A DNA stretch of 64,000 bases from Bacteroidota bacterium (GTDB taxonomy: Bacteria; Bacteroidota; Bacteroidia; JABDFU01): the NCBI GenBank assembly GCA_016183775.1, contig JACPDY010000093.1:1-64000 (forward strand), written 5' to 3'. Under the pieces are notes generated by a model, which was not told where the DNA came from, made no database searches, and saw nothing but the letters and a program-made list of their open reading frames with translations. Position numbers and translations under genes: made by a program. Shown piece after piece: positions 19,989 to 30,339 of the stretch. Position 1 is the first letter of the stretch, and each line of letters begins with the position of its first letter.

Positions 19989-22943
19989 TCATGGCGCCGT
20001 CAGATTCAGATTTACACTACACCCATTTTTATCTTTAATATTTATAATATACGTTCCAGGACAAAGCTGATTTTTGTATCTGTTGGTATATCCATCCGGC
20101 CATAGGTAAGTGTATGGGCTTGTGCCGCCTGTGGCATTTACCAGTATCCATTCCTTGCATCCGCAGCCTGTGCAACTGGCTGTTCCTTTAGTGAATTGCC
20201 CTTCCAAATTGCATGTCACACATTGGGTTGTAGTAATATAACTGTATTTTGTTATACTATCTTTTTTACAAGCTGTTGTAAGCACCAGTTTAACATCATG
20301 GGTACCCATACCGGAAAAAGTAACAGTTGGTTTTACGGAATCTGAAACTGCAGGGCTGCCGCCGGTAAATGTCCAATGAAACTTATATCCTGTGGTATCG
20401 CAGGAGTTGGCTATAGAAGGTGTAAATTTTATCGGCGCATTACTGCATACACTCATAGTACTCGCAGTGTAGTCTAACCCAAGCACCTTGCTTTCGCAAA
20501 TATTAATACATAACTTATCCATAAAAGCATCCCACGTTCCTCCATAGGCTGTTTGGAACGCGCCTGAACTTACCGGATATCCGCCATAAGTAGAGCCGGT
20601 AATGTATAATGAATTACCATAAATGGCAATTGCACCACAACCATTGCTTAACGTTGTAAATTCATAGTCATCATGTCCTGAACCACCGATGTAAGTTATA
20701 CAGCGTTGGTTTCCGCCAGGATCGTATTTTGCTATAAATCCATCTTCCACTCCTCCAAAATTTGGTTGATAGGCACATGAACTTATAGGATAGTTACCAG
20801 CATCTGTATCCTCAAATTCTCCATAAACATATATATTATCGTTTCCATCAGCAGCAAGGCCAATAGGAATTTCCCAGTTACTTCCGCCCAAATAAGTTCC
20901 CCACAGGCGCGTACCTGTTGCGTTAAATTTAACAAGAGCCATGTCTCCCATTGAAACTGATCCGGCATAAACCTGTTGGTAGGCGCCAACTGTTGCAATG
21001 GCATTTCCTGTATTTGAAGAAAATGTATTTAACCCTAAAAGTACGTTGCCGGAAAAATCAGTTGCTATTACTGTCCTCCAGTCTCCGTCAGAAGCAGATC
21101 CACCATAATATGTTGACCATGTCGGAAAACCAGTTACTGGATTAAGGCGACAAAGAAAAGCATCCACGCCTCCGCCTATAGCCGGCTGCGATGCCATAAG
21201 TACAGGGAAATTAACAGAATTTGTTACACCACAAACATATATGTTATTTGCAAAATCAACTGTTATCCCAGAAGCAAAGTCAGATAGTGTGCCACCGTAA
21301 AAAGTCGACCATTGGCGAATGCCTGCATTATTAAATTTAACAATAAAAGCATCTCCTCCGAGATTTGCAATTACAGGCTGATAGGCCGACTGAATTGGAA
21401 AATTGGACGAACGAGCATTGCCTGTAAATATAATATTGTTATTCCCATCGGTAATTATATCAGCACCACCGTCATAATTGCTACCACCATAATAAGTGGA
21501 CCAGATTAAAATTCCTGCCGCTGAAAACTTCGCTACAAAAGCAGTATAATTTGCGACACCAATTGGCGTAAAATTTATAGCCTGCATAAATGCTCCTCCC
21601 CACACTTTAGTTGGGAAATTGCCGGAATGTGTATTTCCGGTAATATAAATATCGTTATTGCCATCGGCATCAATACCGTATGCCTGATCATCATAAGTAC
21701 CTCCTATATAAGAGGCAAAAACAGGAACTCCTGCCGGGTTCATTTTTACAATAAAAGCATCCGATTTACCCCCCAAAACTGCCTGAAAGGCGCCAGCCTG
21801 AACCGGAAAATTCAACGACTTCGTAAACCCGGAGAAAATAGGATTACCAATGTTATCTGTTGTTACAGAAACACCCTGTTCTATATCATTCCCGCCATAA
21901 TAGGTAATCCACATAGCAGGGTCAATAATTAGAGCGTAATCCTCGTTGTAGGCTCCAAGTAGAAAACTTACTTCGTAAGATTTGAAATGATGTGGTTGTT
22001 GTCCAGCCTCTTCATTCATGGTTGCTGCATTGGAGAGAGAGGTAAGTTTATATTCAGTTTTTATGTCTATTATTTGACCATTTATGATTTGGTATACCCT
22101 GGGAATAGATTCGTAAAATTCATTGACACTTGTTTTAATTTTTAACCTGCCTGCCGTCGCCCGGTTCTCGTTATGGAAGCCAGGTTTTCCCTGCCCATCC
22201 GGCAGGTGGACATCCTCAATTGTTAATTCCTCTGCACCTTTCCAGTGTAAAGCTATTTGATTTGGATCTGCATGTGGCTGCACGATGATGTCGTATTTTA
22301 TTCCGGAATTTTTATTGCCATAATAACTTACATCAATATTGTTGTAAATATTTTTGCAGGTTACTTTGTTGTATTGGTGTACGTTGGTAATACCTTGCGG
22401 ACAATGGGCATAATAATAATTGTTGTATCCTTCTGATTCATCTTCGACTGTTGTAGTATAATTAATGTTGCAGTTTGCAAAGTCCATATCTATACGATGC
22501 ACATTTACCTTTGTCTTTTGTAGTAACTCCTGTTTTTTGTTTTGTTGGATAACTTCAGAAACATTTCCGGCATTTCCCAATTCTTCTACTTGCTCATTTA
22601 CTTCGTGCATTACTTCACCCATATTGCTGTATACATAGCTTATGCCGGTTTTGCGCAGGTAAATATCAGCTCCTCCACTATCGCCTTTGTATAATACCTC
22701 CAAAGCCGGTTTGCCATTCATATTGGCTACCTGTCCTTTGTTTGGGGTAAAAGCAATCCCGTTTCCTTTAAGCGATTGGAGGTTTGCCTGCCCGGCGTAC
22801 CCGTCTGGGATTTTAGGCTCAGGGGGATTTCCATGCCCCTTAATATTCTGGGCAGAGCAAGAACCCATGAATAGCATAACCATTAAAGGGCTGAATGTCC
22901 TTTTTACGATACCTATTCTGCTTTTATACCGTGGTTTTATCAT
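19989..22943 (-). CDS. SBBP-repeat surface lipoprotein with PKD and CGCKEW C-terminal domain
   Basis: The N-terminus has a hydrophobic signal ending in a lipobox-like FMGSCSA, so it may be a lipoprotein (Cys at about 29). A DUF7948-like module (about 55-330: GIAFTPNKGQ, YYYAHCPQGITNVHQYNKVT, SGIKYDIIVQPHADP) is followed by about eight SBBP repeats (about 345-770, TYYGG / DAFIVKFN signatures), a PKD-like domain (about 810-905) and the shared terminal domain (CTGCGCKEW ... QLCPG ... NLTAP). About 19 residues near position 255 (LPDGQG ... ATAGR) are absent from the paralogue at 24754 and are encoded by a GC-rich repeat insertion (22147-22213). It is convergent with the 503-residue protein and divergent from its paralogue at 23152. 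Confidence 0.88.
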   Translation of the reverse strand: MIKPRYKSRIGIVKRTFSPLMVMLFMGSCSAQNIKGHGNPPEPKIPDGYAGQANLQSLKGNGIAFTPNKGQVANMNGKPALEVLYKGDSGGADIYLRKTGISYVYSNMGEVMHEVNEQVEELGNAGNVSEVIQQNKKQELLQKTKVNVHRIDMDFANCNINYTTTVEDESEGYNNYYYAHCPQGITNVHQYNKVTCKNIYNNIDVSYYGNKNSGIKYDIIVQPHADPNQIALHWKGAEELTIEDVHLPDGQGKPGFHNENRATAGRLKIKTSVNEFYESIPRVYQIINGQIIDIKTEYKLTSLSNAATMNEEAGQQPHHFKSYEVSFLLGAYNEDYALIIDPAMWITYYGGNDIEQGVSVTTDNIGNPIFSGFTKSLNFPVQAGAFQAVLGGKSDAFIVKMNPAGVPVFASYIGGTYDDQAYGIDADGNNDIYITGNTHSGNFPTKVWGGAFMQAINFTPIGVANYTAFVAKFSAAGILIWSTYYGGSNYDGGADIITDGNNNIIFTGNARSSNFPIQSAYQPVIANLGGDAFIVKFNNAGIRQWSTFYGGTLSDFASGITVDFANNIYVCGVTNSVNFPVLMASQPAIGGGVDAFLCRLNPVTGFPTWSTYYGGSASDGDWRTVIATDFSGNVLLGLNTFSSNTGNAIATVGAYQQVYAGSVSMGDMALVKFNATGTRLWGTYLGGSNWEIPIGLAADGNDNIYVYGEFEDTDAGNYPISSCAYQPNFGGVEDGFIAKYDPGGNQRCITYIGGSGHDDYEFTTLSNGCGAIAIYGNSLYITGSTYGGYPVSSGAFQTAYGGTWDAFMDKLCINICESKVLGLDYTASTMSVCSNAPIKFTPSIANSCDTTGYKFHWTFTGGSPAVSDSVKPTVTFSGMGTHDVKLVLTTACKKDSITKYSYITTTQCVTCNLEGQFTKGTASCTGCGCKEWILVNATGGTSPYTYLWPDGYTNRYKNQLCPGTYIINIKDKNGCSVNLNLTAP
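22147..22213. repeat. GC-rich repeat pair inserted in frame in SBBP protein gene, copy 2
   Basis: ACCTGCCTGCCG at the left and CCGGCAGGTGG at the right bracket about 60 bp that is missing from the homologous position of the 24754 gene. The insert keeps the reading frame, adding about 19 residues. Confidence 0.65.
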
Positions 22944-23151
22944 TTGTTCTATCGCGTTTATGTACTGTAGAAACGAAACCTTTCCGAAAAAAAATAAATG
23001 ACTTCTTTCTATGGGAATGAAATATTAATAAAATTATGCTTGATTGTTAAAAATTAAAAAACTAATTTACCAGAAAAGTAAAAGTCTACCCAATAATAAA
23101 TAGATATATTTTACATAAATATTTTAAATTAAGCATAATAATATAGATAAA

Positions 23152-24690
23152 ATGAAAAAGTCCAGTAATAATACGGATAAACTTTTTGAACTTATAAAAT
23201 CACTTTCAAAAACTGAAAAGAGATATTTTAAGTTGATGGTTTCGCCCCATAAAGGGGAAAAAAGTTATCTATTGCTTTTTAATACTATTAGTTTGCAAAA
23301 AAGGTATAATGAAGAAAAATTGAAAGCAGATTTATCCAGTAAAATTGCACCTGAAAGCATACGGATATATAAAAAATATTTGTACGACCTGATCATCAAG
23401 TCTTTGGATAGCTATCATGGTAAGTCTGCATGGCCATCCAAACAGTGTGCGGATATTTTAGGAGCAATAGAAATTTTATATCGAAGAAAATTGTATTCGC
23501 ATTGTAACGCTTTGCTTAAAAAAGCTGAGAAGCTGGCTTCTGATGCCGAGGATTATCCTTCTTTAATGAAAATTATGGACTGGAAAAGAATATTAATGCC
23601 ATACGAGCCTTTGAGAAATAATATTGAAAGCTATATGCGTCTTGAGAAAGTGCTGGAGAATCTGGCTTTGACTTATACGCTTTTTATCAAATATAATTTT
23701 CGACACATACAATTATACTTTTTATCACAAAAAAAATTCTTTCACAGGGGATCGGGAAAATCCCTGAGTAAGATAAAAGAAATAACATCCATGCTCCCAC
23801 CGCCGGGACAAATTGACAAAATGCCCGGTGGCTTACAGAGAGCCATTTTGGAATGTTATTCCATGTATTACCAATATACCCGGAACTGGAAGCAATTATA
23901 TATTGCACGAAAAAAATTGCTTGAAATTGAAAGAGAAAGGTATAAAGTGAAGATGATATCGCAAGATACGTTATCTAAAAGTTTGTATAATTTTCTCGTA
24001 TATGCTGTTTACATGAACTATTTTGGGGAGGATTTTGAAAATGCCCTGGAAGAGTATGCCCTTCTTATGGAAAACGATGAAAAGAAAAAGCACACAACAC
24101 TTATGTTTAAGTTGGCAAAATGCACATCTCTTGTTTTAACTGACGATGCAAAAGTGATACTAATAGAATACGAAAGGGTTGTCCGGGAATTACAGGAGCA
24201 AAAAGAATACGAAAACACAGGGGTATATGGTTTGTTTTTCAATATATATTTTATACTCGGGGATTATTCACAAGCTTTAATATGGGTTAATAAGCTGATG
24301 AATGAGTCGATGAAAGATTCCCGCATAGATCGCCTCGGTATGGGAAAATTGCTCCTGATTGTCGTCCATTACGAGAAACAGAATATGGACATGTTGGAAA
24401 GTCTTATCCGTTCTTCTGAAAGGTTCATGAAAAAGAAAGGAGTATTTTATGAATTCGAAAGGGTGTTTTTATCGTTTTTTAGGAGGGGTCTTTATATAAA
24501 AGGCCAAACAAAAGAGAACAAAGGGACGTTCATCGAGCTCAGGAAAAAACTACAGAAAATATTGACAAAAAGCAACGACAATTTTATTTTAGAGTATTTT
24601 GATTTTATTTCATGGTTGGAAAGTAAAATAGAGAACCGCCCCTTTGCAGATGTAGTGAAGGGGAAAAGCGAAAGGAGGGGTGGTTCTTAA
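23152..24690 (+). CDS. Helical protein of a three-member paralogous family, 512 aa
   Basis: This is a paralogue of the genes at 18412 and 37830. The N-terminus reads LIKSLSKTEKRYFKLMVSPH, followed by KYLYDLIIKSLDSYHG at about 80. The C-terminus reads WLESKIENRPFADVVKG. It is all-helical and basic, without a signal peptide or membrane helix, which suggests a cytoplasmic solenoid protein. The gene is divergent from the SBBP lipoprotein gene and convergent with the next SBBP gene, repeating the arrangement at 18412-19989, so the gene pair has been duplicated in tandem. The 208-bp upstream spacer is extremely AT-rich and shows no clear promoter consensus. Confidence 0.78.
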   Translation: MKKSSNNTDKLFELIKSLSKTEKRYFKLMVSPHKGEKSYLLLFNTISLQKRYNEEKLKADLSSKIAPESIRIYKKYLYDLIIKSLDSYHGKSAWPSKQCADILGAIEILYRRKLYSHCNALLKKAEKLASDAEDYPSLMKIMDWKRILMPYEPLRNNIESYMRLEKVLENLALTYTLFIKYNFRHIQLYFLSQKKFFHRGSGKSLSKIKEITSMLPPPGQIDKMPGGLQRAILECYSMYYQYTRNWKQLYIARKKLLEIERERYKVKMISQDTLSKSLYNFLVYAVYMNYFGEDFENALEEYALLMENDEKKKHTTLMFKLAKCTSLVLTDDAKVILIEYERVVRELQEQKEYENTGVYGLFFNIYFILGDYSQALIWVNKLMNESMKDSRIDRLGMGKLLLIVVHYEKQNMDMLESLIRSSERFMKKKGVFYEFERVFLSFFRRGLYIKGQTKENKGTFIELRKKLQKILTKSNDNFILEYFDFISWLESKIENRPFADVVKGKSERRGGS

Positions 24691-24744
24691 TTGTTGGTTG
24701 TAAGTGTAGCATCTTATTTTCCCAACAACCGACAACAAACAACG
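24691..24744. terminator. Inverted repeat between convergent genes, likely bidirectional terminator
   Basis: TTGTTGGTTGTAAG (24691-24704) pairs imperfectly with CCGACAACAAACAACG (24729-24744). The right part matches the spacer at 19951-19985 with few changes, showing that the spacer was duplicated together with the flanking genes. Confidence 0.55.
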
Positions 24745-24753
24745 ATTAACCGA

Positions 24754-27498
24754 TCAGGGCACTACCAGATTAACATTCACACTACATCCGTTCTTATCTT
24801 TAATATTTATGTTGTAAGTCCCCGGGCAAAGTTGATTTTTATATCTATTGGTATATCCGTCGGGCCAGGAATAACTGTATGGGCCTGTGCCGCCTGTTGC
24901 AGTTACCATTATCCATTCCTTGCAACCGCAGCCTGTGCAATTGGTTGTTCCTTTTGTAAATTGGCCTGTTAAATTACATGCGGTACATTGAGTAGTAGTA
25001 ATATAATTGTTTATTGTAATACTATCTTTTTTGCAAATTGTTGTTACAACTAATTTAACATCGTGAGTGCCGACACCGGAAAATGTAACAGTAGGTTTTA
25101 CGGAATCCGAACTTGCCGGGTTACCACCAGCAAATGTCCATTGAAATTTATATCCTGTGGTATCACAGGAGTTGGTGACGGAAGGTGTGAAAATAACCGG
25201 GGCATTCGTACATAAATTGGTATTACTGGCAGTATAATCTAAGCCAAGTACCTTGGCTTCACAAAGATTAATACATAGTTTATCAATAAAAGCATCTGTA
25301 CTTCCGCTATATACTGTTTGAAAAGCACCGGCAGTTACCGGATACCCACCATTTGTATAACCGGTAATGTATAAATCATTTCCATATATGGCTATTGGAC
25401 CTGGTCCAAGTTCTATCTCGTCCTCTGTTGTACCACCTAAATATGTTATACATTTTTGCTTCCCGTTAGAATCATATTTTGCTATAAATTGATCCTCCAA
25501 TATTCCAGAAGGTTCTCCTCCACTATTTGTTTGGTAAGCACAGGTACTGATAGGGTAATTACCCACATCCTGATCCTCAAAATCTCCACAGGCATATATG
25601 TTGCCCTTTCCATCTATTGCACAGCCCATTATCCATTCTTTACTATTACCTCCCATGTACGTTCCCCATTGCCTTACTCCTGCATTATTAAATTTTACTA
25701 TAAAGGCATCAAGCGGGCCTCCTGCAAAAGCAATCTGTTGGGCACCAGCAGTAGCAATGTTAGTTGCGGAAGCTGTTGCTCCGGCTAAAATGCAATTGCC
25801 CGAAGCATCTACAGCTATGGCGGAGCCAAACTCAATTGCAGATCCTCCATAATACGTAGACCAAATGGGAAAACCAGTTGCGGGATTTAATTTGGCGGCA
25901 AAAGCATCTCCGCCTCCACCATAACCTGGCTGATGAGCAAGTAATATAGGGAAGTTTGCTTCAGCGTAACCACAAATAAAAATAACATTGCTATTATCAA
26001 CGGCAACCCCACAGATTTCCTCTTCGTTTGGGCTCCCATAATAAGTTGCCCATTGTCTTATCCCGACGCTGTTAAACTTAACAATATATCCATCATACAA
26101 AGCACCTGCAAAAGCAGCCTGGTATGGTGCCATTGTTGGAAAATTAGTAGAATTTGTATAACCTGTTATTATAATGCTGGATGTATTGTCGGCTACTATT
26201 GCATGTCCAACATCACTGCTGTTGCCCCCATAATAAGTAGACCAGGTAAGAAATCCGGCGGGAGTAAATTTTACAATAAATGCATCATCTTGTGCTCCTT
26301 TTGCCGATTGAAAATATGCCCCTCCTCCCGGGCCTAACAGGGGAAAATTAATGGAATAGGTCCAACCGGTCAAAATAATATTGTTGGCACCATCAGCGTC
26401 TACGCCTTTACCGCAGTCTCCGGCACTTCCTCCTAAATAAGTAGCATAACTAAGTACTCCTGCTGAAGTCATTTTTACAATAAATGCATCTGACGATCCT
26501 GCTAAAGCTATTTGAGAAGCACCAATGCTTATTGGAAAGTTTAGAGAATACGTTTGGCCACTAAAGATCACATTACCTAAATTATCGGTACAAACAGACA
26601 AACCTGCATCATAATTATTACCACCGTAATAACTTAGCCATGGGTCTATAATGAGGGGGTAAAAGGTATTCCATGTTCCAAGTTCAAAGTTCACCGTTGT
26701 GCCATGTAAAATGTACCGAGCTTCCACATCAATAATTTTTCCATTTATGTTTTGGTAAACTTTGGGTAGGGTTTCGGTAAATTCGTTTATGCCGGTTTTA
26801 ATTACCAAAGCCCCTTCATGGTTTATGCTTATGTGATCTGCTCCTTTCCAGCGAAGTTTGATTTGGTCGGGGTCGGCGTGGGGGTGTACGATGAGGTCGT
26901 ACTTGATGCCATTTTGTTTGTCTCCGTAATAAGCAATGTCAATACCCTCGTAAATATTTTTGTAGGTTACCTTGTTGTATTGTTTTACGTTTAATACGCC
27001 GTTGGGGCAATGGCCGTAGTAGTAGTTATTGTAGCCTTCCAGTTCCTCTTCGTTAATGGTTTGTATGTATTTGTTACAGCTTTCAAATTCCATGTCCACG
27101 CGGTGCAGCTTTATCCGTGCTTTGCGCATGAGTTCTTCTTTCAGCTCTTTTTCTTCCTGTTCCGTTATTTCTCCGGCTTTCTCTTTTTCCTCCACCTGTT
27201 CTTCTATTTCGTGCATCACTTGGTTCATGTTGCTTAGCACGTAGCTTAGGCCTGTTTTGCGAAGGTATATGTCGGCTCCGGGTGTTTCACTCTTATACAA
27301 TACCTCGGGGCAGGGTTTGCCGTTCCTATCGGCTATTTGTCCTTTGTTGAGGGTAAAGCTCATGCCGGAACCCCGAAGTGAGTGCGGGTTGGCTGTTGCC
27401 AGCGAAACAGCTTGTGGATTTTGCGCATGGTAATTGGGAACTCCAAAAGCAATTAAGATAGCGCTTGCACAAAAACGAATGAGGATTATTTTATTCAT
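24754..27498 (-). CDS. SBBP-repeat surface protein with PKD and CGCKEW C-terminal domain
   Basis: It has a signal peptide (IILIRFCASAILIAFGVPNYHAQ) and a DUF7948-like module (about 45-285) with a strongly charged helix (EEQVEEKEKAGEITEQEEK at about 95-115). SBBP repeats follow (about 290-710), then a PKD-like domain (about 735-835) and the shared tail (CTGCGCKEW ... QLCPG ... VNLVVP). It is closely related over its whole length to the 19989 gene, including the conserved YYYGHCPNGVLNVKQYNKVT block. It has an 83-bp stretch near its 3' end identical to the otherwise more distant 27529 gene. Predicted to be a surface-exposed propeller protein; ligand unknown. Confidence 0.88.
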   Translation of the reverse strand: MNKIILIRFCASAILIAFGVPNYHAQNPQAVSLATANPHSLRGSGMSFTLNKGQIADRNGKPCPEVLYKSETPGADIYLRKTGLSYVLSNMNQVMHEIEEQVEEKEKAGEITEQEEKELKEELMRKARIKLHRVDMEFESCNKYIQTINEEELEGYNNYYYGHCPNGVLNVKQYNKVTYKNIYEGIDIAYYGDKQNGIKYDLIVHPHADPDQIKLRWKGADHISINHEGALVIKTGINEFTETLPKVYQNINGKIIDVEARYILHGTTVNFELGTWNTFYPLIIDPWLSYYGGNNYDAGLSVCTDNLGNVIFSGQTYSLNFPISIGASQIALAGSSDAFIVKMTSAGVLSYATYLGGSAGDCGKGVDADGANNIILTGWTYSINFPLLGPGGGAYFQSAKGAQDDAFIVKFTPAGFLTWSTYYGGNSSDVGHAIVADNTSSIIITGYTNSTNFPTMAPYQAAFAGALYDGYIVKFNSVGIRQWATYYGSPNEEEICGVAVDNSNVIFICGYAEANFPILLAHQPGYGGGGDAFAAKLNPATGFPIWSTYYGGSAIEFGSAIAVDASGNCILAGATASATNIATAGAQQIAFAGGPLDAFIVKFNNAGVRQWGTYMGGNSKEWIMGCAIDGKGNIYACGDFEDQDVGNYPISTCAYQTNSGGEPSGILEDQFIAKYDSNGKQKCITYLGGTTEDEIELGPGPIAIYGNDLYITGYTNGGYPVTAGAFQTVYSGSTDAFIDKLCINLCEAKVLGLDYTASNTNLCTNAPVIFTPSVTNSCDTTGYKFQWTFAGGNPASSDSVKPTVTFSGVGTHDVKLVVTTICKKDSITINNYITTTQCTACNLTGQFTKGTTNCTGCGCKEWIMVTATGGTGPYSYSWPDGYTNRYKNQLCPGTYNINIKDKNGCSVNVNLVVP

Positions 27499-27528
27499 GT
27501 TGTTTGTTATTTTCGCTGGCGCAGTTCA

Positions 27529-30267
27529 TCAAGGCGCCGAAAGATTAATATTTACACTGCATCCGTTTTTGTCAGTAACTTTTACATTGTACGCTCCCGG
27601 GCACAGCCCGTTCCTGTAACGTTTGTCATACCCGTCGGGCCAGGAATAACTGTATGGGCCTGTGCCGCCTGTTGCAGTTACCATTATCCATTCCTTGCAA
27701 CCGCAGCCTGTGCAGTTGGCGGTCCCTTTGGTAAATTGTCCGGTTAAAGTGCAGGTATTGCATGATGCCCCCGTAATAACAAACGTTGCTGTTTGTGTTT
27801 GATTGCAATTACTTGTTGCGGTAACAGTGTAGGTACCAGGACAAAGACCCGTTATAGTATTGCTATTATTCGTTGTATTTAATGTTGAACTGCCATTGCT
27901 CCACATATAACTAAAGGGTGCGCAGCCTACTGTTATAGTTACAGAAGCACTCCCTGTGCAACCGCAACCTGAATTTACTGAGTTGGGAGTAATAGCAAGA
28001 GGTAATTTATTAAATTTGGCGATATACAAATCTTCCATCTGCTGATTTTGATTGTTATCATAATAAGCCCCACCTGCCGGATTGGTAAAGGGGAAAGTAT
28101 TAGCAGTAGCTACTGATTCACCTGAAATGAAGAGCCTTCCACTATTATCCACTGCCAAGGGAGCGCGAAAATCTGATCCATTTCCGCCAAGATAGGTAGC
28201 CCAAAGCAATGCACCTGTGTTGGAAAAATTAGCAATAAAAATGTCGCTGGTACTTCCGTTATAAGTATTATCGTAATATCCCCCGTCGCAGGCTGGTTTG
28301 GTATTTATATTTGTAGATGTTGTTTCAAAACTCGCATATATGTTTCCGCAGGCGTCAATAGCCAAATTGTCAAATGTAATAGCGGGCAATATTCCTGGTG
28401 GTTCCTCTGCTCCACTACCTCCGTAATAAGTAGCCCATAGGCGATTGCCCACATTATCGAACTTTAGAATAAAAGCATCAGACGTTCCACTTAACGCTCC
28501 ATCAAAATAAGCACCTGCTACCGAGCCTGGAGTAGGGAAATTTCCTGACTTAGTTAGTCCCAGTATAAATACATTTCCGTTATTGTCAACAGCAATAGAA
28601 CGACCAGAATCATCCCCGCTGCCTCCATAATAGGTTGCCCAAAGAACGGTACCTGCCCCATCCAATTTTATAATTGCAGCATCTGAAAGTCCACCACCAA
28701 AGCTTGCCTGAAAATATCCCGGACAGGTGGAGCAAAGGTCTGGAAAAACCGGTGGAGAAAACATAAAAAAAATGCTTCCCGTTATAAATACATTTCCGGT
28801 TGCATCGGTTGCAATGGCTCTTGGGATTACATCACCAGTTTTGTGTGTCCAAAGTAAGACTCCTGTATTACTGAATTTTTCAACGCTGAGTAAGTTATTA
28901 TAAAATACCGATACAAACACATTCCCTGCTCCATCAGTAGCAACAGAATAGCCCTGTTCATTACTTCCGCTAAGTGCTGTTCCGTAGTATGTTGCCCATA
29001 GTCTAGTGCCGGCATTATTAAATTTCAAAATAAATGCATCTTGGGTTCCGCCTAAAGTGGCATCAAAATAACCTGGGCAAATGTTGCATACCGGAAAGTT
29101 ACCTGACTGAGTAAATCCTGTTATAAAAATATTTCCGATATTATCAGCAGCAATTGAATTGGCTGCATCGCTCCCATTCCCCCCATAATAGGTAGCCCAA
29201 AGGAGAACTCCTGTATTGCTAAATTTCAAAATAAAGGCATCGCTGGTTCCAAGCGCACCACCGCCAGATGTTCCTTGAAAAAAAGTTCCGGCATTGAGCA
29301 AAGGAATGCGAATAACTGCTGAAGCGGTGTATCCAACTATAAAAAGATTGCCTGCATTATCGGTAGTTATTGACATCGAACCTTCGTACCCAGCTTGACC
29401 AAAATCTCCATTGCCCCCATATAATGTAGCCCAAAATAATTGAGGATCTATAACTAATGTAGAGTTAGGATTGACAAATGAGGAATCTAAAAGAAATGAA
29501 ATAGTGGTTTGGTAATAGTTGTTATCAATGTGTCGTTGATCCATAATCTCAAAGTGGCTTGCTACTTCCTCACGAGTTTCTTTGATGTAGCTGTATGGCG
29601 CATTTTCAGTAAGTGTTCCAAGTTTGTTTTTTATTATAATACTGCCATCATTGTTAAGTTTTAATGGTTTTAAAGAAGAATAGACCAAGGCAATTTGTTT
29701 TGAATCAGCTCCCGGATGAACAATAAAATCGTATTTAAAGCCTTTTGTATCTGAATTATAAAGAACCCAATCTATTCCCGGATAAATTTCTTTGATGGTT
29801 ATTTTATCATACGTATGTACATCAGAAATCCCATCAGGGCAATGAGCATAAAAATATTGTGAAAAAGCAGTACTCGCCCCTTCTTTAATTATATTTTCCT
29901 TTTTAATGGATGCGCCTTTTAAAGCCATATCTATACGGTTCCATTCCGCTTTTGTGTTTTCTTTTTTTTGTTCATCTCCCTTCTCTTTTTCATGCTCTTC
30001 ATGTTCTATTTTCATGAACAGGTATGTTAAGCCTTTTTCCGTCACATACATATTCATTCCGGGAACAGAAGCGGTAAATAATACATACGGAACAGGTTGT
30101 CCATTGATGTCAGCCATTTGCCCTTTATTTTCAAGAAACCTGACAGGTTGTTCACGCATCCATTGTTGAGCATTAGTTTTTAAATTGGGATCGGTTCTTT
30201 TGCTGCCATAGACAATAGCTGCTGTTATCAAAAAAATAGCTAAGATGCTGATGCGCGTCCGTTTCAT
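27529..30267 (-). CDS. SBBP-repeat surface protein with SprB-like repeat and CGCKEW C-terminal domain
   Basis: It has a signal peptide (ISILAIFLITAAIVYGS) and a DUF7948-like N-terminal module (about 35-270: RFLENKGQMADINGQPVPY, YFYAHCPDGISDVHTYDKIT). About eight SBBP repeats follow (about 275-755, LWATYYGGNGSDAANSIA), then one SprB-like unit lacking the usual turn (CGCTGSASVTITVGCAPFSY), and the shared tail (CTGCGCKEW ... GLCPG ... INLSAP). The stop is 30 bp before the start of the 24754 gene on the same strand, so these two could be one transcript. It has no 500-residue partner gene of its own. Confidence 0.88.
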   Translation of the reverse strand: MKRTRISILAIFLITAAIVYGSKRTDPNLKTNAQQWMREQPVRFLENKGQMADINGQPVPYVLFTASVPGMNMYVTEKGLTYLFMKIEHEEHEKEKGDEQKKENTKAEWNRIDMALKGASIKKENIIKEGASTAFSQYFYAHCPDGISDVHTYDKITIKEIYPGIDWVLYNSDTKGFKYDFIVHPGADSKQIALVYSSLKPLKLNNDGSIIIKNKLGTLTENAPYSYIKETREEVASHFEIMDQRHIDNNYYQTTISFLLDSSFVNPNSTLVIDPQLFWATLYGGNGDFGQAGYEGSMSITTDNAGNLFIVGYTASAVIRIPLLNAGTFFQGTSGGGALGTSDAFILKFSNTGVLLWATYYGGNGSDAANSIAADNIGNIFITGFTQSGNFPVCNICPGYFDATLGGTQDAFILKFNNAGTRLWATYYGTALSGSNEQGYSVATDGAGNVFVSVFYNNLLSVEKFSNTGVLLWTHKTGDVIPRAIATDATGNVFITGSIFFMFSPPVFPDLCSTCPGYFQASFGGGLSDAAIIKLDGAGTVLWATYYGGSGDDSGRSIAVDNNGNVFILGLTKSGNFPTPGSVAGAYFDGALSGTSDAFILKFDNVGNRLWATYYGGSGAEEPPGILPAITFDNLAIDACGNIYASFETTSTNINTKPACDGGYYDNTYNGSTSDIFIANFSNTGALLWATYLGGNGSDFRAPLAVDNSGRLFISGESVATANTFPFTNPAGGAYYDNNQNQQMEDLYIAKFNKLPLAITPNSVNSGCGCTGSASVTITVGCAPFSYMWSNGSSTLNTTNNSNTITGLCPGTYTVTATSNCNQTQTATFVITGASCNTCTLTGQFTKGTANCTGCGCKEWIMVTATGGTGPYSYSWPDGYDKRYRNGLCPGAYNVKVTDKNGCSVNINLSAP

Positions 30268-30339
30268 CGACTTGTTTTTATTTAAATACTTGTTGTTTTA
30301 ATACCCTTTATGTAAGCTTCTCTAAAACAAGGGTTACAT

